From an uncultured Lachnospiraceae bacterium (GTDB taxonomy: Bacteria > Bacillota > Clostridia > Lachnospirales > Lachnospiraceae): a DNA stretch of 5,256 nt. Under the pieces are notes generated by a model. The model ran no database searches and was not told the DNA's origin. It saw nothing but the letters and a program-made list of their open reading frames with translations. Below, one piece after another: positions 1-5,256 of this stretch. The translations under genes were made by a program, and so were the position numbers. The DNA lies in assembly GCA_910577445.1 (NCBI GenBank), contig CAJTMZ010000084.1, positions 1 to 5,256 on the forward strand, written 5' to 3'. Every line of letters starts with the position of its first letter. Position 1 is the first letter of the stretch.

Positions 1-840
1 GGTCTGCCCTTCCAGATTCCGTATGGGACAGTTTTTAGGGCCGTATACAGTATCTCCCAAAAGGGGATGGCCCAGACTTGCCATATGGACCCGGATTTGA
101 TGGGTACGTCCGGTTTCCAGCCTGCATTCTATATAGGTGAACTTTTCAAAGCGCGAAAGGACACGGTAATGGGTAACCGCGTCTTTTCCCCCTTTTGAAA
201 GAACCGCCATTTTCTTTCTGTCCGAAGGATGGCGGCCAATCAGCGTATGCAAACTGCCCTCCTCTTCTTTGACAACGCCGTGAACGATGGCGTGATACCG
301 GCGTACAATAGAGTGACTTTTTAACTGCTCCGCGATATCTCTGTGAGCCTTGTCGTTTTTACAGGCAATGACGGAACCTGTGGTGTCACGGTCTATGCGG
401 TGCACAATACCAGGCCGCAACACGCCGTTGATGCCGCTTAGCTGTCCCTGACAATGAAATAACAGGGCGTTTACCAGCGTGCCGGAAAAATGTCCGGGCG
501 CGGGATGCACTACCATCCCTTTGGGCTTATTGACAACAATCACATCTTTATCTTCAAACAAAACGTCAAGCGGAATATCTTCCGGAACGATGGATGGCGC
601 GGCGGACGGAGGGACGCATACCTTTACAGAATCCTCCGCCTTTACGCGGAAGCTTGCTTTACATTTCTGTCCGTTTACCGTAATACTGCCGTCGTCAATC
701 AGCTTTTGAATATAGGAGCGCGACAGAAAATCCGCAAGACTGCTTACGCACTTGTCAAGCCGCTCTCCTTCCGTCTCCTCAGTTATGATATAACAGAAAT
801 TATTTAATTCTTCCGTTTGGTTAGTTTCCATTTCGTGCAT
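1..840 (-). CDS. rluD: RluD-like 23S rRNA pseudouridine synthase (RluA family), 3' end cut by window edge
   Basis: The family isomerises specific uridines to pseudouridine in large-subunit rRNA (RluD acts in the helix 69 region); it acts in the cytoplasm. 280 codons are visible, in frame to the left edge, with no stop; the family usually has about 300 residues, so a short C-terminal tail is missing. An N-terminal S4-like RNA-binding domain covers about residues 22-70 (RLDKCVSSL ... SITVNGQ). The catalytic domain follows: VNKPKGMVVHP at 103-113, the signature HRIDRDTTG at 147-155 with catalytic Asp150, RRYHAIVHG at 180-188, and GRTHQIRVHMASLGHPLLGD at 244-263. The ATG at 840 is chosen because AGAGG lies 8 nt upstream, directly after the lspA stop; a second ATG at 831 is the alternative. 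It lies 12 nt behind lspA, an order also known in Bacillus (lspA-ylyB). The family call is secure; the exact target uridines are inferred, and ylyB is an equally fair symbol. Confidence 0.93.
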   Translation of the reverse strand, partial: MHEMETNQTEELNNFCYIITEETEGERLDKCVSSLADFLSRSYIQKLIDDGSITVNGQKCKASFRVKAEDSVKVCVPPSAAPSIVPEDIPLDVLFEDKDVIVVNKPKGMVVHPAPGHFSGTLVNALLFHCQGQLSGINGVLRPGIVHRIDRDTTGSVIACKNDKAHRDIAEQLKSHSIVRRYHAIVHGVVKEEEGSLHTLIGRHPSDRKKMAVLSKGGKDAVTHYRVLSRFEKFTYIECRLETGRTHQIRVHMASLGHPLLGDTVYGPKNCPIRNLEGQT

Positions 841-848
841 TAAAACTT

Positions 849-853
849 CCTCT
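849..853 (-). promoter_or_regulatory. Ribosome binding site of the RluD-like gene abutting the lspA stop codon
   Basis: AGAGG on the minus strand shares its first A with the lspA stop TAA (855-853) and leaves 8 nt to the ATG at 840. It favours that ATG over the one three codons later at 831. Confidence 0.7.
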
Positions 854-1374
854 TACTGCGCGCCTTTTGCTGCCAGAAAATCAAAATCATCCTCTTCATA
901 GACGAAAAGAACCCGGACGACCAGTATTGCGGTGGCAAAAGTCACAAACATGTCCGCCACGTTGAAAATGGGGAAATTGATAAGGGAAATGTAAATAAAA
1001 TCCACTACATAGTCAAGGCGCAGCCTGTCAATCATGTTTCCCAGAGCGCCCGCCCCGATTGTGGTGAGCAGGATATGGAGATGTCTGTATTTCTTATCGC
1101 CCGGCGTCCGGAAAAGAACATAGGTAATGACGCACAAAAATATCCCGGCCACAATAACAAAAAAAGTTTTCTGGTTTTCCAGCATACTGAAAGCAGCTCC
1201 CCGGTTTTCGAGATAGCTAAATTCCAGAACACCTTCAACGATGGGGATAGCTGCTTTATCTTTTAGTTTGAGTACTGCCATATATTTTGTTAACTGGTCG
1301 ATTACCGTTAAAAAACACAGTAATATGAAATCAAAAATAAGTAATTGCTTTTTATAGTTGCTTTTTTTAATCAT
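853..1374 (-). CDS. lspA: Lipoprotein signal peptidase II (LspA)
   Basis: This inner-membrane aspartyl protease removes the signal peptide from prolipoproteins after the lipobox cysteine has been diacylglyceryl-modified. The 173-residue length suits the family. Visible motifs are DQLTK at 26-30, the substrate-binding ENRGAAFSM at 56-64, GNMIDR at 112-117, VVDF at 123-126 and FNVAD at 137-141. The catalytic aspartate pair should be Asp125 and Asp141, by comparison with Asp124/Asp143 of the Pseudomonas enzyme. Four hydrophobic segments are seen at roughly 10-28, 70-88, 98-115 and 135-157. The end is an acidic tail (EEDDFDF at 160-166). The start ATG at 1374 has AGGGA 6 nt upstream, and this site overlaps the aroB TAG stop, so translation is probably coupled to aroB. 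It is followed after 12 nt by the RluD-like gene. No own promoter is visible; it is expected to be co-transcribed with aroB. Confidence 0.97.
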   Translation of the reverse strand: MIKKSNYKKQLLIFDFILLCFLTVIDQLTKYMAVLKLKDKAAIPIVEGVLEFSYLENRGAAFSMLENQKTFFVIVAGIFLCVITYVLFRTPGDKKYRHLHILLTTIGAGALGNMIDRLRLDYVVDFIYISLINFPIFNVADMFVTFATAILVVRVLFVYEEDDFDFLAAKGAQ

Positions 1375-1380
1375 AAATAA

Positions 1381-1386
1381 TCCCTA
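1381..1386 (-). promoter_or_regulatory. Ribosome binding site of lspA overlapping the aroB stop codon
   Basis: TAGGGA on the minus strand contains the aroB stop TAG (1386-1384) and leaves 6 nt to the lspA ATG at 1374. The overlap suggests that ribosomes ending aroB help initiate lspA. Confidence 0.7.
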
Positions 1387-2487
1387 TTCAAAATCCTCCA
1401 CATAATGAATCTCGGCAACAGCGTTAAGGATATCCTCGTCCGTCACCGTTTTATCAATTATGGCTTTTCCGACTTTTTTCAGAAGAATAAATTTGATAAA
1501 ATCGCCCTCCACCTTTTTATCGGACTTTGTCAGCTTAAGGATTTCCTGCGAATCAATGTCTTCGACGGAAATCGGCAGATTAAAGGGGACAAACATGTCT
1601 CTGATTTCATAGTATTCGTCTTTGGAGAGGAGTTCGTGCTTCCAGGAAATAAAGGCTGCCGCCACCGCCCCCAAAGCCACGCATTCGCCGTGGGTAAGCG
1701 CGAAATTTTTAGCCTTTTCAATGGCATGTCCGATGGTGTGGCCGAAATTTAAAAGCGCTCTCTCCCCTTTTTCGGAAGGGTCCTTTTCCACCACCAGCTT
1801 TTTAATCTTACAGCTTCTTTCTATCATTTCCAGCAAAGTATCCGTATCCCGTTCGCAGATTTCATACATGTTTTCAAGAAGCCATTCATAGAAAATGCCG
1901 TCCTTAATCAGGCCGTGCTTCATAACCTCGGCAAAACCGCTGAAAAACTGGCGGTCGTCAAGAGTTTTCAATACGCCGACATTCATGTATACCAGTTTCG
2001 GCATATAAAAAGCGCCCACCATATTTTTGAAACCATCAAAATCAACGCCTGTTTTTCCTCCGATACTGGAATCCGCCTGGGCAATCAGGGAGGTGGGAAT
2101 TTGTATAAAATCAATCCCGCGCAGATAGGTTGCCGCCGCAAAACCGGTGATGTCGCCGGTAACGCCGCCGCCAAGGGCAATTAAAAGGTCTTTTCTGTCA
2201 AACTTTTCGTTAATCAGAAATGTATAGATATCCTTAACCGTGGATAAGGTCTTGTGCTCCTCTCCCGCCGGAAAGGAAAACAGAACGTTTTTTTTGCAGC
2301 GCCCTTCAAGAATCCCCATGACTTCTTTCCCGTAAAGAGATGCCACATTAAAATCGCTTACCACACATACTTTCCGTCCGGCAATTTGAAAGTTTTCCAG
2401 TTCCCTGGCAAGGCTGTCAAAGCCAGTGGAAAAGACAATGTCATAGCAGGGTTTCTTTTCATATAAAATATTAAGTCGATTATCCAT
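1384..2487 (-). CDS. aroB: 3-dehydroquinate synthase (AroB)
   Basis: Second step of the shikimate pathway: converts DAHP to 3-dehydroquinate, with NAD+ and a divalent metal (Zn or Co), in the cytoplasm. The 367 residues match the usual length. Motifs in order: PAGEEHKT at 73-80, the nucleotide-binding GGGVTGD at 106-112, IPTSLIAQADSSIGGKTG at 130-147 (Asp139, Lys145), FAEVMKHG at 185-192, LNFGHTIGHAIE at 246-257, HGECVALG at 266-273 and KSDKK at 321-325. Metal ligands should be Glu187, His250 and His266; the 16-residue gap between the two histidines equals that of the Aspergillus enzyme (His271/His287). All expected active-site residues are present, so it should be functional. The ATG at 2487 has AAAGGGA 9 nt upstream. 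The gene follows a terminator in the gap after sepF and leads a tight aroB-lspA-rluD run. No other shikimate gene is in the window. Confidence 0.98.
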   Translation of the reverse strand: MDNRLNILYEKKPCYDIVFSTGFDSLARELENFQIAGRKVCVVSDFNVASLYGKEVMGILEGRCKKNVLFSFPAGEEHKTLSTVKDIYTFLINEKFDRKDLLIALGGGVTGDITGFAAATYLRGIDFIQIPTSLIAQADSSIGGKTGVDFDGFKNMVGAFYMPKLVYMNVGVLKTLDDRQFFSGFAEVMKHGLIKDGIFYEWLLENMYEICERDTDTLLEMIERSCKIKKLVVEKDPSEKGERALLNFGHTIGHAIEKAKNFALTHGECVALGAVAAAFISWKHELLSKDEYYEIRDMFVPFNLPISVEDIDSQEILKLTKSDKKVEGDFIKFILLKKVGKAIIDKTVTDEDILNAVAEIHYVEDFE

Positions 2488-2496
2488 ATTCCAAAA

Positions 2497-2503
2497 TCCC
2501 TTT
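2497..2503 (-). promoter_or_regulatory. Ribosome binding site of aroB
   Basis: AAAGGGA on the minus strand leaves 9 nt to the ATG at 2487. A GGAG a few bases further up (2507-2504) is too distant to be the main site. Confidence 0.65.
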
Positions 2504-2531
2504 CTCCGGCCTTATCCGTCTCTATTAAGTT

Positions 2532-2563
2532 AAAAAACTTCCTGCCCGTAACAGGAAGCTTTT
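2532..2563 (-). terminator. Rho-independent terminator after sepF
   Basis: Read on the minus strand, a perfect 7-bp stem (CTTCCTG at 2558-2552 is wrong way round only in plus notation: the plus-strand arms are 2538-2544 and 2552-2558) encloses a 7-nt loop and is followed at once by six T residues (plus-strand A run 2532-2537). A G-U pair and four A-U pairs (2559-2563) can lengthen the stem into the T run. It lies 43 nt below the sepF stop and 44 nt above the aroB start, so it should end, wholly or partly, the HlyD-like/yggS/sepF transcript. In the plus direction the stem is followed by only four T residues, and no plus-strand gene needs it. Confidence 0.78.
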
Positions 2564-2604
2564 CAAGGCAGACTTTTTAAGCCGGCTTTCATACGTAAAG
2601 TAAT

Positions 2605-2634
2605 ATTAAACACCGTTATTGATAGGCATATCAA
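2605..2634 (-). promoter_or_regulatory. Candidate sigma-A-type promoter for aroB-lspA-rluD
   Basis: On the minus strand TTGATA (2634-2629) and TTTAAT (2610-2605) are separated by 18 nt; each matches five of six consensus bases (TTGACA, TATAAT). It overlaps the last codons and stop of sepF. Initiation would be expected near 2598, upstream of the terminator hairpin, so a transcript from here must read through that hairpin to reach aroB. I found no better pair between the terminator and aroB. A match of this quality can occur by chance in AT-rich DNA, so this is a suggestion only. Confidence 0.3.
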
Positions 2635-3103
2635 AGGAACCTGATAAGATTTGCTGGAAATCGCCTGAGATATCAACAATAGCCGGCGTTATGATAAATA
2701 TGTAATGCGAAATCTTCTGAAGGTTGCCGCTGATAGCAAAGCAGGAACCGGATGTGAAATCAATAATGCGCTGGGCAATATCGACGTCAAGTCCTTCCAG
2801 GTTCAGTACCACCGTCCTGTTAGCGAGCAGGGTTTCGGTAATCTCTCTTGCGTCTTCAATGGAAGTGGGCTTAATCACACATACCTCCATACCAGCGCCG
2901 GTCTTCTTTGACTGACGCATCGGCGTAACTTTAGCAGGGGCTTTCTTAACCGCTCTCTCTTCATCGGATGCAGAATCATCTTTTACGGCTGCCAGTTTTT
3001 TAGGCTTTTCTTCTACAGGTTCATCATAATAATCATCGTCGTAAAAATCGTCATCGTCTTCATTCAGTTTCATGTAATTGAGAAATTTATCCATTACTCC
3101 CAT
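2606..3103 (-). CDS. sepF: Cell division protein SepF
   Basis: SepF anchors FtsZ to the membrane and organises its filaments during septum formation, acting on the cytoplasmic side at mid-cell. With the start chosen here it has 165 residues. An N-terminal amphipathic, membrane-binding helix is seen at about 1-13 (MGVMDKFLNYMKL). A strongly acidic Asp/Tyr-rich linker follows (15-32), then a Lys/Ala-rich stretch to about 70. The globular SepF domain covers about 72-150, with NRTVVLNLEGLD (95-106), AQRIIDFTSG (110-119, conserved Gly119) and the beta strand HYIFIITP (133-140). About 15 residues extend beyond it. The ATG at 3103 is preferred: AAGGAG lies 9 nt upstream and the protein then begins in the family manner. 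An in-frame ATG at 3145 would add 14 residues and overlap yggS. Its place next to yggS is a classic Gram-positive arrangement (ylmE-ylmF in Bacillus). Confidence 0.95.
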   Translation of the reverse strand: MGVMDKFLNYMKLNEDDDDFYDDDYYDEPVEEKPKKLAAVKDDSASDEERAVKKAPAKVTPMRQSKKTGAGMEVCVIKPTSIEDAREITETLLANRTVVLNLEGLDVDIAQRIIDFTSGSCFAISGNLQKISHYIFIITPAIVDISGDFQQILSGSFDMPINNGV

Positions 3104-3112
3104 TTTAAAGCG

Positions 3113-3118
3113 CTCCTT
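3113..3118 (-). promoter_or_regulatory. Ribosome binding site that fixes the sepF start
   Basis: AAGGAG on the minus strand lies 9 nt before the ATG at 3103. It overlaps the second of two tandem in-frame stop codons (TAATAA, 3122-3117) ending yggS. It rules in favour of the 165-residue SepF over the longer reading from 3145. Confidence 0.85.
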
Positions 3119-3119
3119 A

Positions 3120-3812
3120 TTAAACCGGATACTGCCTTTCACCAAAGATGCCCGTCCCTACCCGGACGTAAGATGCACCCTCTTCCACAGCAACCATATA
3201 ATCGCCTGTCATCCCCATTGACAGAACATCCATATTAACATTATCAATGTTTTTACGTTTTATGTCAACAGATAATTGTTTCAGGGCGGAAAAATACTGC
3301 CTGTTTTCTTCCGCGTCATCCACATAAGGGGCGATTGTCATCAAACCTTCTATATGAATCCCCGGTAATTTAGCGATTTCCCGGATTAGCGCCTCCGTCT
3401 CCCCGGGCGATACGCCAAATTTGGAATCTTCACCGGCAATATTTACCTCTATCAGAATCGATACGGATATCTTCTTTTTTACGGCTTTTCTGCTGATTTC
3501 TTCCGCAAGCCTCACGGAATCCACGCTGTGAATGAGAGCCGCCTTCCCCACAACATACTTTACCTTATTGCGCTGCAGGTGGCCTATCATGTGCCATCTG
3601 ATATCTTTTGGCAGGACTTCCGCCTTTTGTGTCAGCTCCTGCACTTTATTTTCCCCAAATTCCCTTATGCCGTGTTCGTAGGCTTCCATAATGGCGGAAA
3701 CCGGTTTTGTTTTGCTGACGGCAATCAAAGTAACGTCCTTTGACTCTCTCCCGGCCCTGCCGCATGCCGCCTGTATGTTTTTGGCAACGATGTCAATATT
3801 ATCACCTGTCAA
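3120..3812 (-). CDS. yggS: YggS/PROSC-family pyridoxal phosphate homeostasis protein
   Basis: A PLP-binding protein of the alanine-racemase-like TIM-barrel fold. The family has no settled catalytic activity; it helps control free PLP and amino-acid/keto-acid balance in the cytoplasm. With the TTG start at 3812 it has 230 residues, normal for the family. The PLP-binding lysine is Lys34 in AVSKTKP (31-37). Other family blocks are FGENKVQEL (52-60), WHMIGHLQRNK (73-83), HSVDS (95-99), EVNIAGEDSKFGV (122-134), GLMTIAP (156-162), SMGMTGDY (198-205) and the C-terminal phosphate-binding VRVGTGIFGER (216-226). The start is chosen because GGGAGG lies 7 nt before this TTG; another in-frame TTG at 3827 would swallow that site in coding sequence. 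It begins 17 nt after the HlyD-like gene and ends in tandem stops directly before sepF, so co-expression with both is likely. Confidence 0.95.
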   Translation of the reverse strand: MTGDNIDIVAKNIQAACGRAGRESKDVTLIAVSKTKPVSAIMEAYEHGIREFGENKVQELTQKAEVLPKDIRWHMIGHLQRNKVKYVVGKAALIHSVDSVRLAEEISRKAVKKKISVSILIEVNIAGEDSKFGVSPGETEALIREIAKLPGIHIEGLMTIAPYVDDAEENRQYFSALKQLSVDIKRKNIDNVNMDVLSMGMTGDYMVAVEEGASYVRVGTGIFGERQYPV

Positions 3813-3819
3813 AATATCG

Positions 3820-3825
3820 CCTCCC
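3820..3825 (-). promoter_or_regulatory. Ribosome binding site that fixes the TTG start of yggS
   Basis: GGGAGG on the minus strand lies 7 nt before the TTG at 3812 and 4 nt after the stop of the HlyD-like gene (TAA, 3832-3830). There is no ATG near the N-terminus, so this site decides the start and excludes the upstream TTG at 3827. Confidence 0.85.
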
Positions 3826-3829
3826 AAAA

Positions 3830-5218
3830 TTATTCGTAAATAAGCTCGTCGTCCACAACCGTGGAAGCGTCCAGCACGATATAATCATAAACGCTCAGTC
3901 CATATTGGGTGTTGGACTTTACGATGGAATACTCGTCATTGTCATAGAGAACATTAATCTGCTTGAAATCCGCGTATCCCTTGTTAATGTTGTAGACGCC
4001 GGTAAGGCTTCCCCGTCTGCTTATGGTATATTTTTCGGTGGATTCCGGTTTTATAATGTCGTTTCCCGCTCTAAGGACCATATCGTCCACATAGTATTCG
4101 GTTTCCGTTTCATTGTAAATGGTGGTTTCCACAAATACGGTGGTAGCGGTTCCGTCTTCCGTATAGCGCTCAAGCAAAACCCCGTAACTGTTGCCGTTCC
4201 CGCCCTTGGTGACATAGCTTTTGGGAACGATGAAAAATTCCTTTTGCACAATGGAAGAATTGGGAATTTTCAGCCCTTCCTCCTCTTCCAGAATAAGCTC
4301 GATATCGATAAATCGGTCCGTACAAAAGGCAACCATAGAATTGGTGAAGGTCAGCTTCACAAAAATTTCGCCGTCAACATTTGTATAGGTGGAAACCTCT
4401 CCCCAGGAAGTGTCCTGATTTTTGAGAAATTTCACTTTGACGTATTCCGCCTCTATCAGTTCTTCCGCTTTTTCCATATCGGTCTGAATGACGATTGACC
4501 AGTCCTCATTGGTGGAAAGCTTATAAACGGGCTGCCCCGCGTCCACCAGCTCATTGCTGATAAGCTGAGTTTTCTCGTAATTTTTCGTATCGAAAAGCTC
4601 GCCGGTAAACTCTTCCAGCGTCAGATTTTCGAAACCGTCAACCGAATAGATTAGTATTCCCGTGGCGGGGGAATTGCAGAAAGAAATAAGCTCTGACAGG
4701 CCGGAGCTGTTGATTTTATCTATATTTTTCAGGATACTGGCATTGGCCAGCTTCAGTACGGTACCTTTGACATTATACTTAAAATCATACACGGTGGAAA
4801 AGTACCTGGGGTCAAAGTTGTTGACAAAGCCCAGGATTTCCGTTTTCAATTCGGCCAAATCGCTGCCCGTCAGCGCGCCTCCGGCGTTTTCAGTATCCGT
4901 GTATTCGGAGAGACGTCCGGATTCGTCAAGCGTATAAACCAGATTGCCGACCCCTACCCGCTCCCCCTCACGGGCATAATAGTTTACATATCCGGCCTTG
5001 GTTGCGTTAATAATTTCCTCGTCCCGCAAAGCAATCCCCTTATAGACATTGTTGGAGGATAAGGAACCCATTTTTACCTGATGGCCCTCTATATGCTTTT
5101 GTTTGAAATACATAAAGACGCAGATGATGGTGTAAATTAAAATCACCAGGAAAATCACCATACTGATATTAAACGGTCTTCTGTATCTGACAATTTTATT
5201 ATTACCGCTGTTATCCAA
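3830..5218 (-). CDS. HlyD-like single-pass membrane adaptor protein
   Basis: Resembles the HlyD/membrane-fusion adaptor group by layout, but its role is unknown. It has 462 residues. A short basic N-terminus (Lys8, Arg11, Arg13, Arg14) precedes one membrane helix at about 18-37, predicting an N-in, C-out topology with most of the protein outside the membrane. Residues 66-98 (IINATKAGYVNYYAREGE..VGNLVYTLD) look like the first half of a lipoyl/barrel-sandwich domain, and 184-236 (SPATGILIYSVDGFE ... VDAGQPVYKLS) like the second half. The helical insert between them (about 118-182) is short. C-terminal beta-rich segments include LKIPNSSIV (316-324) and GVYNINKGYADFKQINVL (407-424), typical of adaptor C-domains. 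The TTG start at 5218 is supported by AGGAG 7 nt upstream; the first ATG, at residue 20, would cut into the membrane helix. No ABC or other transporter subunit is in the window. It leads the block with yggS and sepF, so a role in envelope or division is possible, which is inference. Confidence 0.82.
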   Translation of the reverse strand: MDNSGNNKIVRYRRPFNISMVIFLVILIYTIICVFMYFKQKHIEGHQVKMGSLSSNNVYKGIALRDEEIINATKAGYVNYYAREGERVGVGNLVYTLDESGRLSEYTDTENAGGALTGSDLAELKTEILGFVNNFDPRYFSTVYDFKYNVKGTVLKLANASILKNIDKINSSGLSELISFCNSPATGILIYSVDGFENLTLEEFTGELFDTKNYEKTQLISNELVDAGQPVYKLSTNEDWSIVIQTDMEKAEELIEAEYVKVKFLKNQDTSWGEVSTYTNVDGEIFVKLTFTNSMVAFCTDRFIDIELILEEEEGLKIPNSSIVQKEFFIVPKSYVTKGGNGNSYGVLLERYTEDGTATTVFVETTIYNETETEYYVDDMVLRAGNDIIKPESTEKYTISRRGSLTGVYNINKGYADFKQINVLYDNDEYSIVKSNTQYGLSVYDYIVLDASTVVDDELIYE

Positions 5219-5225
5219 ATCCTGA

Positions 5226-5231
5226 CTCCTA
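5226..5231 (-). promoter_or_regulatory. Ribosome binding site for the TTG start of the HlyD-like gene
   Basis: TAGGAG on the minus strand leaves 7 nt to the TTG at 5218. It supports the non-ATG start. Only 25 nt of sequence lie upstream before the window ends, too little to judge a promoter or an upstream gene. Confidence 0.8.
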
Positions 5232-5256
5232 CAAGAAAACGCCCCGGAAATTTTCC

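Noticed and set aside
479..807. Two overlapping plus-strand open frames opposite the RluD-like gene
   Set aside because: The minus strand there encodes the clear S4 domain and catalytic motifs; the plus frames show no family features and are complement shadows.
1405..2466. Several plus-strand open frames opposite aroB
   Set aside because: All are antisense to conserved AroB motifs and show no protein family signs of their own.
2579..2588. Ten-base palindrome AAGCCGGCTT in the sepF-aroB gap as an operator or second hairpin
   Set aside because: It has no spacer for a stable loop, is short, and occurs once; a chance palindrome is the simplest reading.
3104..3145. Upstream in-frame ATG of sepF adding 14 residues
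   Set aside because: It starts inside yggS, lacks a well-placed ribosome binding site, and the extra residues precede the typical SepF N-terminal helix; the AAGGAG at 3113-3118 points to 3103.
3813..3827. Upstream in-frame TTG of yggS adding 5 residues
   Set aside because: Its second and third codons are the GGGAGG ribosome binding site itself, so the start is most likely the TTG at 3812.
3740..4498. Long plus-strand open frame (252 codons) opposite the HlyD-like gene
   Set aside because: It lies entirely antisense to the HlyD-like gene and the 5' end of yggS, its translation is low in recognisable motifs and rich in Phe, Val and Asn as expected from a complement frame, and it has no upstream spacing from another gene that would suggest expression.
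5246..5256. Near-perfect inverted repeat GGAAATTTTCC at the right edge as an operator
   Set aside because: Single short copy at the window edge, with no promoter context visible.
1..5256. tRNA or rRNA genes, CRISPR repeats, insertion sequences, riboswitches
   Set aside because: No cloverleaf-like blocks, repeated spacers, terminal repeats, transposase motifs or long structured leaders were found; nearly all of the window is accounted for by six intact or edge-cut genes.

Overview
The window reads as ordinary chromosomal DNA from a low-to-moderate G+C Gram-positive bacterium of the class Clostridia, most likely a Lachnospiraceae-type organism. This rests on three things: a SepF cell-division gene (a Gram-positive/cyanobacterial/archaeal trait), strong AGGAG-type ribosome binding sites with some TTG starts, and the gene order HlyD-like / yggS / sepF / ... 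/ lspA / RluA-family pseudouridine synthase, which I recall from Lachnospiraceae genomes. The genus cannot be fixed from the sequence.

All six genes lie on the minus strand, so transcription runs from high to low coordinates. Upstream block (5218 down to 2606): an HlyD-like single-pass membrane adaptor protein, then yggS (PLP homeostasis protein), then sepF (FtsZ-anchoring division protein). The spacers are 17 and 16 nt and each ribosome binding site sits at or next to the preceding stop codon. This block ends in a 118-nt gap (2488-2605) with a good rho-independent terminator. Downstream block (2487 down to 1): aroB (3-dehydroquinate synthase), lspA (lipoprotein signal peptidase) and an RluD-like 23S rRNA pseudouridine synthase whose 3' end is cut off by the left window edge. 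These three are again separated by only 9 and 12 nt.

Functionally the window joins cell division and envelope genes (HlyD-like protein, SepF, LspA) to housekeeping metabolism (YggS, AroB) and rRNA modification. The key catalytic or metal-binding residues I looked for are present in LspA, AroB, YggS and the RluD-like protein. I see no broken genes, mobile elements, tRNAs, rRNAs, CRISPR arrays or long repeats, and no gene-free stretch over 300 bases. The plus strand carries only antisense shadows of the real genes.

The most interesting points are the HlyD-like protein that travels with division genes without any transporter partner in view, the placement of aroB between sepF and lspA where relatives often carry ylmH/divIVA, and a possible promoter at the end of sepF that would make the terminator part of the aroB leader. 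I do not see evidence for a wholly new system here.
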